Assembly: GCA_026119855.1 (NCBI GenBank)
Contig: JAOWBW010000249.1
Location: 744,001 to 808,000 of the forward strand
Origin: Campanula takesimana
Lineage: Eukaryota; Streptophyta; Magnoliopsida; Asterales; Campanulaceae
DNA length: 64,000 nt
Reading direction: 5' to 3'
A program made the translations under genes and the position numbers. Of the stretch, positions 10,124 through 21,125 are shown one piece after another. Each line of letters starts with the position of its first letter. Position 1 is the stretch's first letter. A model generated the notes under the pieces. That model made no database searches and was not told where the DNA came from. It was given only the letters and a program-made list of their open reading frames with translations.

Positions 10124-11726
10124 TTAGGGTTTGTGAAGATATCTGCCAGCAAGCAAAGCAGCATTGATGACAGCAGAGATGACTTTGGTGACATCATTAA
10201 TATCACAAGTGTTGCCATGGAAGGACTTGCTTCCTGCTTTCTTGAACCTGTTTATACACTTCAACAATTCTCCGTTGCATTCTTGGCTTAAATATTCATC
10301 TGCATTTTATTTTTACTTTTTAATTTTTATATCACAATTCATTATAATAATAATAATAATAATAATCAATCAATGTAAATGCATGAATTGACATGGAACC
10401 ACCTTATTAATTACTATGTACCAACTACTAACATTAATTAATTATTCCTTTCTCAGACACACACTCACACTACTTTTATTTTTCATCCGTCTTCAAATTA
10501 AGTGTCGCAGTTTTAAAAAGTTCTAAGAAATGGTCAAGCAATGTACAAATTAGTATATCATATTCTTTAGAAATATGACAATTTCAAGCGTGACATTTAT
10601 TATAAGACTGATGAAGTGCTCCTGTTTTCTCGCATTTCTAAACTTGAGCCAAATCCATTGTGTTTTTTTTTTTCATAAATATTTTATTTCTTTCCTAGAG
10701 AAAACGATTTTAAATCTTGCATATAAAAATGAAGATAAAGAATGTTGATGGACATAAATGGTGAAAATTAAATAATAAAATATTATTATGAAACTTTTTG
10801 CCATGACTTTCTTTTAAGACAAAAGGTGAAAGCATGACTACCTAATTATTTAAAACAATTACACTTTCATATAAATTTCATGTCTTTTTTTTTTTTTTTT
10901 TTTTTTTGCTAAACGACCAAATTTGTGCTCATGCATGTACTAATGGACTAAGTCAACAAGGTCATTTTTGTACTTTCATATGGTTCCCACTAACCAGGAA
11001 AATTACAAAATTGGACCATCTCTTTCTATAGATCTAAAATGGTTCAAGAAATTAAAAGCAAACAAAATTTTTGTAATAAAATTATAAATAAGTAAAGATA
11101 TTTTAAAAAAGAAAAAATCAGAGAAAATTAAATAAGAAACTCACTGTTTTTGGATTGAATGCAAGCATCATGCTTCATACAACAAGCATCAAGGTCATCA
11201 CAAGGCTTCTCCCCAGGGCATCCACCATATAATATCCCACAATACTTCCCATATCTTAGAAATGGTGCCACTATTAAATTAAAAAAAAAAATACAAAAAT
11301 TCCAAGAATATTAGTAAAATAATATAATATACAAGAAAAATCTCCCCTAAAAACTACTCACTCATCTCACATTAATGTCCGGAAATTCTTGATTAAGAGC
11401 AAATTTGAAAGTTTTTCGGACATTAATTTTGCGTCCGAGTTAGTAAAACAAAAAATAAATAACTATACCTTTGCAGAAGGATGATTCACATGTTCTACTA
11501 CACTCTTTACCCTAAGAAAAATTACACAATTAGATTTTATCAGTTTGATGGGAAAAAAATGAGAAAAAAAAAAGAGAGAAAGAAGATGAAGTGAACTGAC
11601 CACAGAGATGTTTGCATTTGCTTGGACACCAATCTTGAGGGCATGAATAGAAATAGTGGAAAAGTGAAGGACAAAAAGGAGAAGAAGGAGAGCAAACTTC
11701 AATGACTTGTTTTCTGATGAAGCCAT
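10124..11726 (-). CDS. PLA2-ALPHA: Secretory phospholipase A2, alpha type (4 exons)
   Basis: Hydrolyses the sn-2 acyl bond of phospholipids in a calcium-dependent way. Plant family members are small secreted or endomembrane proteins. Coding exons, 5' to 3' on the minus strand: 11601-11726, 11469-11511, 11145-11270, 10124-10299 (156 aa). All junctions are GT...AG and in frame. Residues 1-27 are a signal peptide (LKFALLLLLFVLHF core). Then come KECSRTCESSFC, the calcium loop YGKYCGILYGGCPGE, the catalytic DACCMKHDAC, the conserved EYLSQECN, and a C-terminus ending LHKP. The twelve-cysteine pattern and length match plant alpha-type enzymes. The start is the ATG at 11726: upstream in-frame residues are Phe/Ser-rich and would spoil the signal peptide. 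A minus-strand TATA box lies about 95 bp upstream. It looks intact and functional. Confidence 0.93.
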
Positions 11727-11819
11727 TGAAGAAGAAGAAAAAAAGAGTAGAAACAATTAAACTGACAGATTAAAAGAAAGCACAGAAATATTTTGGTCTC
11801 TGGGTTGCTTAAAAGCACT

Positions 11820-11828
11820 GATTTATAG
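11820..11828 (-). promoter_or_regulatory. TATA box of the PLA2 gene
   Basis: The minus strand reads CTATAAATC about 94 bp before the start codon, a normal distance once a short 5' UTR is allowed for. Confidence 0.55.
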
Positions 11829-11848
11829 ATGGAAATGGTTGGGTAAAA

Positions 11849-11850
<2 letters not shown>

Positions 11851-11887
<37 letters not shown>

Positions 11888-11891
11888 AGAG
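11851..11891. repeat. (GA)n microsatellite in the PLA2 promoter
   Basis: About 20 GA dinucleotides with one GGA interruption, on the upstream side of the PLA2 TATA box (CT on the transcribed strand). CT/GA tracts are frequent near plant transcription starts and may influence expression. Confidence 0.85.
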
Positions 11892-11939
11892 GAATTTGTC
11901 ATGTAATGTCTCGTGACACATTTTTGTATTGACATTATA

Positions 11940-12680
11940 GTAGGGAGGTGAAGGGGTTACTTACTTGAACAACAGTTGTAATATATCATTCATTTCAAGG
12001 TAATTGACATCGTTTACAAATATCTATGGACTCTATTATTAAAGTCTATCTATAGCCCTGTCTATTACAAGTTCCTATGGAGTTTCACCATTGTTGAACC
12101 TATTACAACGAATGATACTTGCTCTGTAGGTTGATGTTGTAATCTATAGATGTCCCTGCGCCATCTGTTAGTCTTCTTGCCATAGACGTCCCGCGCCAAA
12201 GGAAGCCCTTACTCACCCACCCGGATACCACTAAGCCAGAAAGCCATTGGTAAGGGGTTACTTACTAGTTTACTAGTGTTATGTTTCTCACATTTCTTGT
12301 AATAGTAGTATCACATATTGCTGTTGCCTCATCAACTTATTTAAAAATGTATTTTACTTATTTTTCCAATAATAAAAATTTGTTAATTTTTTTTTATTTA
12401 ATTAAAAATGTGACATTTATTAAGAAAAGAACCAAAACAAAAAGTGGTTTGGGACGGAACAAAATTATGTTCAATTCTATTGAAGTTTGTTCAAAATTTT
12501 ATAAAAAGTTAGTTGTAGAGTCCAAATCTTGATGGAACTTGGATTGTACTATGAATCTAGTCTTTCTTTGTGAGCTGGTGATATGATATGGGTATATTAT
12601 GTTCAATTCTATTGAATTTTGTTCAAAATTTTATAAAAAGTTAGTTAATCTTATAACATTCAAAATCTAATTTTGACATA
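11940..12680. other. Spacer with a local duplication
   Basis: No supportable gene. A segment around ATGTTCAATTCTATTGAA...TTTATAAAAAGTTAGTT occurs at 12468-12512 and again at 12598-12644, a local duplication of about 50 bp. Confidence 0.5.
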
Positions 12681-12953
12681 CTTCCTCGAATTGAAATTAC
12701 ACATATTATTCTTTTTTAAAGCGTCCATTACAAATAACACACTTCTTAAAATGGAAAATTTATAATATTTATTTAATGAGACTCGCTTACTTTCTCCCAA
12801 CAAATTTCCACTTAATATTCTCTACTCCACTTCCTCACTCCCACTCTAATTTTCATACTCATAGTACTCACAACACCCACTCTATTAATTAACATTTTAT
12901 TTTTATTCTTGTGCATAACTCAAAGTGTGTATTTTCAATTGAGACGAAGAAAG
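12681..12953. mobile_element. Stowaway-like MITE (diverged)
   Basis: Termini CTTCCTCGAATTGAAA / TTTCAATTGAGACGAAGAAAG with TA on both sides, 273 bp. Confidence 0.6.
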
Positions 12954-14055
12954 TATATTACAAGTAACAATTTAAAAGTTTCTTGGTACTCAAGTTTTTT
13001 TAAGATTTACCTTAAACTCAATTCATGAAACTCAAAAGTAAAATTATCTTTTCAAAGCATCATAATAACAGTAAAATATTAACTCTCTCTTGTTGAAATG
13101 GAAGATACCCATTTTCATCACGTCTCTATTGGATTTCAAACCTCTTTGAATAGATATTTATCTTGGAAGAGAGTACTTATTATTATTAAGAAGAGCAATT
13201 TAAATAGAAAAGTAATACTAGCTCAAACTAATAATCTTTTTTAAAACATGACAATCTATTTAGTAAGTATTTATTTTGAATTTATGTGTCCTCAACACCA
13301 AATTTTTCATGTGTACAGATTTTTTAGAATGCTCGAGTTGGACGATGTTCAAGCTATTCAAGTCACATTTAGAGAAATGTTTGATCGTCACAAGTTGTTA
13401 TTCGTACCGACGATTGATGGAAACTTAGTTCAAAATTGGGCATCAGTATTAGAGATCATGTAGTGAAGTATGTGGCAGCGCGAACAAGAGCAAACCCTTG
13501 AAGGAGAGACACTTGGATTATTTGAAGTCTTGATGTGGTTCGAGCATGTTAATCGACCCGATAACAATTTTTTTCCTCTTATTTTTAGGATTGCTCGTTT
13601 ATACGACAATCTTTGTATGTGATATGGGATATATAGGTGTTGTAATATTTTCTGAATATGGGCCTCCATTCATTTCCTTGGGTCTTTTTACTAGATCTAT
13701 TTTAAAGAAAGCCTTGAATGAAATTTTGGATTCTCACCAACTTTTTTTCAAATGATTTTAATGTTTCTCACATTTCTTTCATCCTACTTTTTTTCAATCG
13801 TTCGCCTCATATAAATAGATGATCATCCCCATTTGTGATTCTATTTTCTTTTGGACTTCTCTTAGTGAGAAAACCCTTATGGGAACTAACTTTTTATTAT
13901 TATTTATATTTATAAATAATATATATAATATATAGAAAGAAAGAACATTAAAAAAAAAAAAAGAAGACTAAAATAGAAAGTATAATCAAAAGGGATTGAT
14001 TCTAAGGTGATACTCCACTCTGCCCGTGCGCGAAAAGTAAATATCTTTTGAGGTT
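12954..14055. other. Spacer, no gene recognised
   Basis: AT-rich, with short open frames around 13250-13760 that have no start context, splice signals or family motif I recognise. The missing last exon of the HKT remnant would be expected on the minus strand here, and I could not find its conserved glycine-rich motif. Confidence 0.5.
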
Positions 14056-14240
14056 TGGACCCTAGGCCCCCTGGGCCAGATAATTATCCCATAAAGACCC
14101 ATGGCCAGATCAAAATTCCACCTAAGCCCAGCGCCCATCTCAGCCCCTTATTCTCAAGGCCGACTCGCTACAGCCCACCCAGCCCGACCCGCCGCCCAGC
14201 CCACCCAGTCCGACCCGCCGCCCAGCCCACCTGTGGCCCT
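14056..14240. repeat. GC-rich block with CAGCCCACCCAGCCCGACC repeats
   Basis: A sharply GC-rich patch in AT-rich surroundings. The unit CCCACCCAG(C/T)CCGACCCGCCGCCCAG is repeated twice, with partial copies. It begins GGTTTGGACCCTAGGCCCCC, which resembles GGGCTTGGACTCTAGGGCCC at about 57430. The two may therefore be ends of one dispersed repeat family. Confidence 0.55.
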
Positions 14241-14273
14241 CATCCATCCATTTGACTATTAAAAATTTAATTT

Positions 14274-14345
14274 GTAGTATGCTTGACTTGAACCCAAGCA
14301 CTTCTTGTGAAAAGAAATGACTTCACCACTACACCAACACAATGT
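14274..14345 (-). repeat. tRNA-derived (SINE-like) promoter region
   Basis: On the minus strand an A-box-like TGGTGTAGTGGT (14325-14336) is followed by a B box GGGTTCAAGTC (14285-14295), the spacing of an RNA polymerase III internal promoter. No cloverleaf of a functional tRNA can be drawn, so a SINE head is likelier. Confidence 0.45.
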
Positions 14346-14843
14346 TTGATACAATTGTTGCAATATATTTTATTACTATTGCGCCTAAATGAATCTAACT
14401 AAAGAAAAAACAAAATTCTAAACCAATTAATAAAATTCTTGATTATTCCCAAAACATCAACCTTTTGTAAAATAAAAAACCGAAAAAAAAATGATTTAAA
14501 ATATAAAGTATTTAAATCTTTTATTAGATAAAATATAAAAGATCTTAAAGATAAATTAAATTATAATTATGTAATATCGAATTTTTATTTTTATTTTTTT
14601 ACTATCACCTTCCAGTAAATTATTTATATAAAATGAAAATATTTAAGTCCTTATTACCAAATTGCCATTTGCACTTATGAGACCTTTGAGAGACTCATGA
14701 GTCTGCTATGAGACTTTGTGAATAGACACTCATAAGTCTGATATGAAAATGTGCCAGTATAAATACATATGTACGCATGTATGTATATATATGTATGTGT
14801 GTATGTATAGGGTACTATGTATATATATATACATGTTATGTAC

Positions 14844-15424
14844 CTAATGACTTGTACGATGATGTTCAAGACGCTAAAATTGAGGGGGTCGTCCTTGATC
14901 TTTTCCCGCTCTGTTATACAAATAAAAGGGGTGAATATGAACAGGTATGACAATGGAGAGAATAACAGTAGCAAATTTTCCATCCGGACAGATATCTTAT
15001 TTCTTTTCCCTTGTTTTTTCTTGTCATTTATTCTACAAATATTTTCTTCAAGTTGCCTCAGCATGAAGGAAGTATATGGTGGAAGATACCTGCAAATTAT
15101 TAAATAAAAACAATTTTAATTAACAATTAATTTTTTTATATTTAGCTAGAATTGATAGTTGATTCACTCAACTCACATTATAAAAACAAACACCACCAAG
15201 ATTGCAGAAGAAATGCGCGACAGATCAAACACTGACTCTCCTGCAGCATGCCTTGAATTCACAACCTCAAACAACGATCCCACGGCTTTTTCGTAAGGAT
15301 TTAATCCATTCATAGTATGAGAATTATTCCACTCCATACTCAAAATTAATACCAACTGAATTAATAAAAACCCGAAAACAGTTGAACTTAAATACCAACA
15401 ACGAAGATTCGATAACAAATGATC
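14844..15424 (-). pseudogene. HKT1: HKT1-type sodium transporter, 3' part of exon 1 and exon 2
   Basis: HKT proteins are Trk/HKT-family membrane transporters that move sodium (class I) across plant plasma membranes, notably in root xylem parenchyma. Minus strand 15420-15177 continues exon 1 directly from the flank at 25985: the join reads GYDHLLSNLRCWYL. It carries the third pore loop (VVNSRHAAGESVFDLS, with one extra Ala compared with the usual RHxGE) and the helix ISSAILVVFVFIM. A GT...AG intron (15090-15176) leads to exon 2 (14844-15089), which begins YLPPYTSF and contains ICITEREKIKDDPLNFSVLN, a hallmark of HKT exon 2. The following exon, with the fourth pore loop, is not found in the 3 kb beyond, although a normal donor (GTACAT) ends exon 2. 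The family assignment is strong. The gene cannot be functional. Confidence 0.88.
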
Positions 15425-16058
15425 TGATGAGATCGAGCCTTCTAGGCCGGATGTTCTGCGGTCCAAATCGATGCGACCTAACACGCCCGAACCGGACCTG
15501 AACTCTTGGGGGCGAACCGGCGAGGAACGCGGGCAAGTAAGCCCGAGGGGACCGATCTCCCTGATATATATGCCCGAGATGACTCTGCCTCCCGCTATCC
15601 TGAGGAGCTCGTAGTGCCCAGCTGGCACAAACGTACACGAGACGTCACCTATCCGTACCTGACACGCCATAACGGTTGGTGATGGAACCATGCTTCCCTG
15701 ACAGACACGCCACCTTCCCAGCCACTCTCCTGACCGATCCACTGAGGACTCGCCACGTGTCCCCCCAGTACCAGGGTGGTTAGTACCTTGTGCAGGTTTC
15801 TTTCCCTTGGTCATATATATACTTCTTTTCGCTCCCATGAGCAAGGTACGTGCTCTATCCTACTCAGACACACAAGGTCTTCATTGAACCTTTCACTTAG
15901 GTTTTCCTCAGAGATCTTACTCTCACACCCGAGGGCCTAAGCCGGATTCCAACCCGGCCTTGGTCTTAACGGTGTTCTTGTCTGTGTTGTGATCAGGATC
16001 AAGAGACAGCTAAATTGGAGTTCCATCTCCGTGACCCCAGAAACTTAGGGCGTCATCA
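15425..16058 (+). repeat. Gypsy 5' LTR
   Basis: 634 bp, TGATGAGATCG...GGGCGTCATCA. A CATATATATACTT promoter-like box lies at about 15811-15823. It is near-identical to 25350-25980. Confidence 0.92.
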
Positions 16059-16078
16059 GTGGTTCCATTGCCGGGAAA
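16059..16078 (+). other. Gypsy primer-binding site
   Basis: GTGGTTCCATTGCCGGGAA directly follows the LTR. It is closest to the tRNA-Asp-type site used by Tat elements (TGGCGCCGTTGCCGGGG), with a few mismatches. The same phrase recurs at 16769-16788. Confidence 0.6.
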
Positions 16079-16202
16079 CGAAAATCTTCCCAGTGCAATC
16101 TTCTTGCTTCGTTTGCTTTTCCAATCTAATTCGTTTCAAATCCTCATCTAGCTTTTCGTCTTTTACGGTTCTAAAAGGGTACCCCGTCTTTTCTGTTGTT
16201 TC

Positions 16203-16755
16203 TTGACATTCGAAATCTTCACGATGACTGGGAAAGAAGTAAACCCAAATGCTAGCCCTTCGGGACAAGCGCCCCAGGGATCAGTCTTCGCCAGATTGGG
16301 AAATAAGACTCTTAGCGGCAACTCTTATACCCCTTCTCAAAGGGCAAGAGAGGCGGACCTGAGAGATCGTATAGAAACCTCTAAGGCTCTCAAGACTCAA
16401 AAAACTCCCGTCACTCCCCTCACTCCTGATCAAATCCAAAAGAAAATTCAGATCCTGACAGACAGGCAGAATCTGGTAGCGGAAGGGCTACAGTTGAATC
16501 TGGGAGGAGCTGTTTAATGCCGAGGCCAATGCTGGAAGCCCCCCCGAAAAATCAAAAACCCATGATCTGGCAAGTTCTAAAAGCAGAGCCAGCAGGGTTG
16601 TAGGAGAAAAAAAGGCGGACAATCCTCGTGGACGATGACGAGGAGAGGGGAGAAGAAGAGGGGGAAAGTGAAGAAGGAGAATCACAGCCCAGAAAGCCTA
16701 AAGGCCAATTTAAAGGGAAAGCAGTTGCTAGAAACGGCGATAAGACTACAGAAAC
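16203..16755 (+). pseudogene. Gypsy gag remnant
   Basis: Only about 550 bp separates the leader from the protease remnant, where Tat elements normally carry a gag of roughly 500 residues. The pieces seen are an N-terminal peptide (MTGKEVNPN...) that stops at 16515 and a later acidic/basic stretch in another frame (DDDEERGEEEGESEEGES, then KPKGQFKGKAVARNG). No capsid domain or zinc knuckle is present. It is inferred to be the product of an internal deletion. Confidence 0.6.
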
Positions 16756-16790
16756 TTAGGGCGTCATCAGTGGTTCCATTGCCGGGAAGA
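16751..16790 (+). repeat. Second copy of the LTR-end/primer-site sequence inside the element
   Basis: CAGAAACTTAGGGCGTCATC followed by AGTGGTTCCATTGCCGGGAA repeats 16039-16078 exactly. It sits at the join between the gag remnant and the truncated protease, so it marks a rearrangement boundary. Confidence 0.9.
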
Positions 16791-16791
16791 A

Positions 16792-18234
16792 ATGGGAATG
16801 TCCGAGGCGCACTTAACTCCGTACGCGGGTCTGTTGGAAGGGTTCACAAACCACACGGTCTATGCCAAGGGGACGATTGACTTCGAAGTAACCATCGGAG
16901 AAAGGCCGTTCGAGAAAACAGCCCGCGTTACGTTTATGGTGATTGATCTGAAATCCCAATACAACACGATACTGGGCGTAACCGCACAAACTGCCCTTGG
17001 AATAGTGGCCTCGATCCCTCACCAAAAAATCAAGTTCTGTACCCCTGCGGGGATCGCCTGTATTGAAAATAAGCCCGAGCTCTTCCTCAAAGTATTAGAG
17101 AGGAAGAGGAAGGAAAGCGCAGCAAAGCAAAGACTGGGAAGCCCGAGGGAGGCAAAAAAGGCCAAAGCAAGTGAAAAGGAGGTCGCAGGCGCGGCCATGA
17201 TCGGGACGTTGTCTTTCCACTCTACTAGGGCAGAATTCAAGCGGAGCAGGAGAGCCCGCCGTATAGCCGCGGAAACCGAGCACATTAATATCGTAATTGA
17301 TTCGCTGCATGACCGAGAAGTTACAGACATCCGCCCCAATGATGCTTTGGAAGATGTGGTCATAAATCCGGCATACCCCGAGCAGACAATAAAGGTCGGG
17401 CTAGAGATCCCCGCGGAGGAAAGGAAGGTGTTGATAGAATTATTGAGAGGAAGCCTAGACGTGTTCGCGTGGACCGTAGAGGATATGGAGGGGATAAGCA
17501 GAGATGTGATCGAGCACGAACTGAATATCGATCCCACATTCACCAGGGTGCTCCAAAAGGAAAGATACTTTTCCCCGGAGAAGAAGGCGGCGATCAAGGT
17601 CGAGGTGGATAAATTGCTGAAAGCAAAGATCATAAGCCCGATCAAATACCCGGTGTGGTTAGCCAACGTGGTAATGGTAACCAAGGCAAATGGGAAATGG
17701 AGGATGTGCGTAGACTTTACGGATCTAAATAAAGCCTGTCCCAAAGACTGTTATCCTCTCCCCCGGATCGACCAGTTGGTGGACTCTATCGCCGGCCATA
17801 GGGTATTGAGCTTCATAGATGCATACTCGGGCTATCATCAAATCAAAATGAACGAGGATGATGTTTCGTCCTGCGCCTTTTACGGTGCGGGCAAAACTTA
17901 CACTTTCAACAACATGCCGTTCGGCCTTAAGAATACGGGCGGTACATATCAAAAAATGGTGGGAATCGTTTTCGACGATCAGTTGGGCCGGAACCTGGAA
18001 GCATACATCGATGATATGGTTATCAAGACCAAAGAAACCTCTCATGACATTGATGTAGCAGAAACCTTCACCAGCCTCCGAAGAAACAATATGAAACTTA
18101 ACCCATCCAAATGCGCCTTTGGAGTAAAGGCAGGAAAGTTTTTGGGTTTCATGGTGAACCAGAGAGGAATAGAGGCAAACCCGGAGAAGATCATGGCGTT
18201 AATAAACATGCAACCCCCCAGGTGTGTTAAATAA
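16792..18234 (+). pseudogene. Gypsy pol, part 1: protease fragment and reverse transcriptase
   Basis: Begins at MGMSEAHLTPY, the region just after the protease active site in Tat elements, so the catalytic D-S/T-G is missing. The protease tail (VTFMVIDLKSQYNTILG) is followed by a lysine-rich linker and the reverse transcriptase. RT blocks seen: VVMVTKANGKWRMCVDFTDL, FIDAYSGYHQI, MPFGLKNTGGTYQKMV and the catalytic YIDDM, then KCAFGV. The frame ends at a TAA (18232-18234) within a region where related elements read on, so this is a nonsense mutation and not a natural C-terminus. Confidence 0.9.
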
Positions 18235-20612
18235 GTACAGAAGCTGAACGGCCGCATCACGGCCCTAGGGAGGTTCATCGTCAAGTCAGCAGAAAAATGC
18301 CTGCCTTTTTTAAAACTTTAAAAGGAGGAAGAAAGGAAGGTTTTGAATGGAACGAGGACTGCCGGAATGCTTTCGAGCAAATAAAAGCCTACCTGGGAAA
18401 GCCGCCGTTGCTGAGCAGCCCTGTTTTGGGTGAAGAACTCTATGTTTTCCTGGCCGCAACAGATCACACGGTGGCTGCGGTTTTGGTAAGGGAAGAAGGC
18501 GACCTTCAGAAGCCCGTGTATTATGTCTCCAAGGCCCTATCCGCGGTAGAAGGACGCTACTTGAACATTGAAAAGCTGGCTTTCGCCCTGCTTATAGCCG
18601 CCCGGAAGCTGCGGGCATACTTCATCGCCCACCCTATCACGGTCTATTCGGATACCCCGCTGAAGAAAGTGCTCCATAAGCCCGAATCCTCTGGGAGAAT
18701 GCTATCATGGTCTATAGAGCTGACTGAGTTTCAGATTACTTACTCCCCTCGGAAGACCATCAAAGCACAAGCACTGGCGGAATTTGTGGCAGAAACCACG
18801 TTTGAAGCAAAGGAAAGCGAAGCGGACAAAATCCAGCCCGCTAAAGCAAAGAAAAAGCGGGGCAAGAAGGCCATAGATGATGGGGAAAGACCGGAGAATT
18901 GTTGGTCGTTAAATGTTAACGGATCCTCGGGAAAAACTGTTAGTGGCGCCGGAATCCTATTGATCGCCCCAGAAGGTCAAAGGTTTAAACGAGCCTTGAG
19001 GTTTAAGTTCGCGGTCTCCAACAACCAAGCCGAGTACGAGGCATTGATAGCGGGCTTGGAATTAGCCCGGGACATGAAGGTCTCTAATTTGATCGTGAAG
19101 AGCGACTCACAGCTAGTGGTAAATCAGGTCAAAGGGGAATATGAGACAAATCACCCGGTGCTGCTCAAATACAAGGAACTTGCAGCAAACCTGTTGAATG
19201 AATTCGAGTACCACGAGCTGACCCAAATTAACCGGGCTGAAAACTCCAAGGCGGACTTGCTTTCGAGAATCACAAACGAAGACATTGCAAAGCTTAGTGT
19301 GGACTGCTGGATAGAATTTACGGAACGCCCGGCCATTGACAGGGTAGAGATCCACCAAATAGGGGAGCCCGAGAAGGATTGGGTAGACGAGATTAAGGAA
19401 TACATCGAGAAGGAAATCCTTCCCAGCGATCCAGATCGAGCAAAAGTTTTGAGGAGACAAGCCGCCAGATACACGGTCATTGACGACGTGCTTTACCGAA
19501 GGTCTTTTACCAAACCCCTGCTGAGGTGTGTGAAATCCGAGACCATTACCAACTTGTTATACGAAGTTCATGAAGGCGTATGCGGAGGGCATCCCGGTGC
19601 CCGGACACTATCCGATAAAATCAGGTTCCTCGGGTATTACTGGCCGACAATGAAAAGAGATGCAGAGGAATATGTCCGCATATGTGATCAATGCCAGAGA
19701 TTCGCCAACATACCGAGGCAGCCATCCACGGAGCAGAGTCTGGTAGTCCCAACTTGGGCATTTGATATGTGGGGGATTGATTTGATTGGGCCTTATCCCA
19801 AAGCGCCTGGGGGAGCCCAAATGGTAGTGGTTGCAGTAGATTATTTCACAAAATGGGTGGAGGCAAAGGCACTGACTAGCACTACTGAAGCAAGTATTAT
19901 TAAGTTCGTCCACGACCATATATTCTGTCGGTTTGGTTTACCGCGGGCTATCGTCTCCGATCATGGACCCCAGTTTCAAAACAAGTTCACGGCGGAATGT
20001 AAGAGACTCAACGTGGAACATCGGCAGTCCTCCATCGCAAGACCGCAGGGAAATGGACAGGCCGAGGCCGCAAATAAGTTGCTCATGACCGCTTTACACA
20101 AAAATTTGAAGGGAATGAGTGGTCGCTGGATGGAGGAGCTCAGTGCTGCTCTATGGGTTGTCCGAACCACAACGAGGAACTCAACGGGAGAAACCCCTTT
20201 TTCCTTGACATATGGATCAGAGGCGGTCGCGCCTGTAGAAGCATCCCTACCCACCTACAGGGTCGCCCATTTTGATGAAACAAAGAATGAGGAAGCCCGG
20301 AGAAAAGACTTAGACTTTCTAGAAGAAAAACGGTTGGAAGCACGAGCAAAGATGGTCAATTATAAGCAGAAGGCCAAAGTTCATCATGACAAAAGGGTAA
20401 GCAAGAGGTCGTTTTCCGTGGGAGACTGGGTTTTGAGAAAAGTTGAAGTCATAGGGAGACAGCCCGGATATAACAAGCTCTCGCCCAACTGGGAAGGGCC
20501 TTATCAGATTGCCCGCGTAATCAAAGACGGAACCTACAGGCTTCTAACGGCAGAAGGAAAAGACCTGAAAAACGCCTGGCATAGCGATCATCTGAAGAAG
20601 TATTACCTCTAG
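18235..20612 (+). pseudogene. Gypsy pol, part 2: RNase H, second RNase H, integrase
   Basis: Past the stop at 18232 the same frame continues (VQKLNGRITALGRFIVKSAE) until a T6 run at 18306-18311. There one base appears to be missing and the reading shifts to the 771-codon frame ending at 20612. Domains: the Gypsy RNase H (AATDHTVAAVLVREE), then a second, archaeal-type RNase H (LNVNGSSG...SNNQAEYEALIAGLELA). In this one the first catalytic Asp (normally VDGSS) is Asn. Next is an integrase with zinc finger (H-X3-H at about 19570-19590, C-X2-C in ICDQCQRF), catalytic core (DLIGPYPKA, VSDHGPQF, NGQAEAANK) and a C-terminal domain ending HLKKYYL. The tandem RNase H domains place it in the Tat lineage. 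Confidence 0.92.
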
Positions 20613-20760
20613 AGGACAGAATTATAGAGCTTGAAATCTTTTTGCAAACAAGAGCAATTAGAAATTGTGAAATTACTCATGTGTTGTAAGGAAATCGCAA
20701 TGTAATTTGTTCAAGAAGGTAAATAATACTTCCCTCGTTCTCTAAAATGTTCGCTCTCAA

Positions 20761-21125
20761 GCACGGTCATACGCCCTCGAGCTAGACCATATGCCCGCGA
20801 AGCGGATGCCGTTGTGTAAATCTTTGCACACGATGCGCGGTCATACGCCCTCGAGCTAGACCATATGCCCGCGAAGCGGATGCCGTTGTGTAAATCTTTG
20901 CACACGATGCGCGGTCATACGCCCTCAAGCTAGACCGCAGGGCCCATGTCATACGCCCTTGAGCTAGACAAAAGTGGGAGAACAAATTCCTTGGTAAAAA
21001 TACTTCCTTGAGAAATATTCCTAAAACCCAAGATGCGCGGTCATACGCCCTCGAGCCAGACCGCAGGGCCCATGTCATACGCCCTCGATCTAGACTAAAG
21101 TGGGAGAAGGCGCGGCCATACGCCT
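20761..21125. repeat. 74-bp tandem repeats in the Gypsy 3' region
   Basis: Two full units with a 74-bp period start at 20761 and 20835, with a third, diverging unit at 20909. Each contains GGTCATACGCCCTCGAGCTA and CGCGAAGCGGATGCCG. Shorter derivative units (TCATACGCCCTCGA...TAGAC...AAGTGGGAGAA) continue to about 21125. Retand-like elements are known for tandem repeats at this position. Confidence 0.85.

Noticed and set aside
13248..13755. Two short open frames (FREMFDRHKLLFVP..., LFLGLLVYTTIFV...)
   Set aside because: No family motif, splice context or repeat relationship that I could recognise; not enough to call a gene.
15173..15844. 223-codon minus-strand open frame spanning the Gypsy LTR and HKT sequence
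   Set aside because: Only its end is HKT coding sequence. The rest is antisense LTR sequence that happens to stay open, and the same LTR frame appears at the other LTR.
17019..17744. 241-codon minus-strand open frame
   Set aside because: Shadow of the RT frame, with Ser/Leu-rich composition and no motif of its own.
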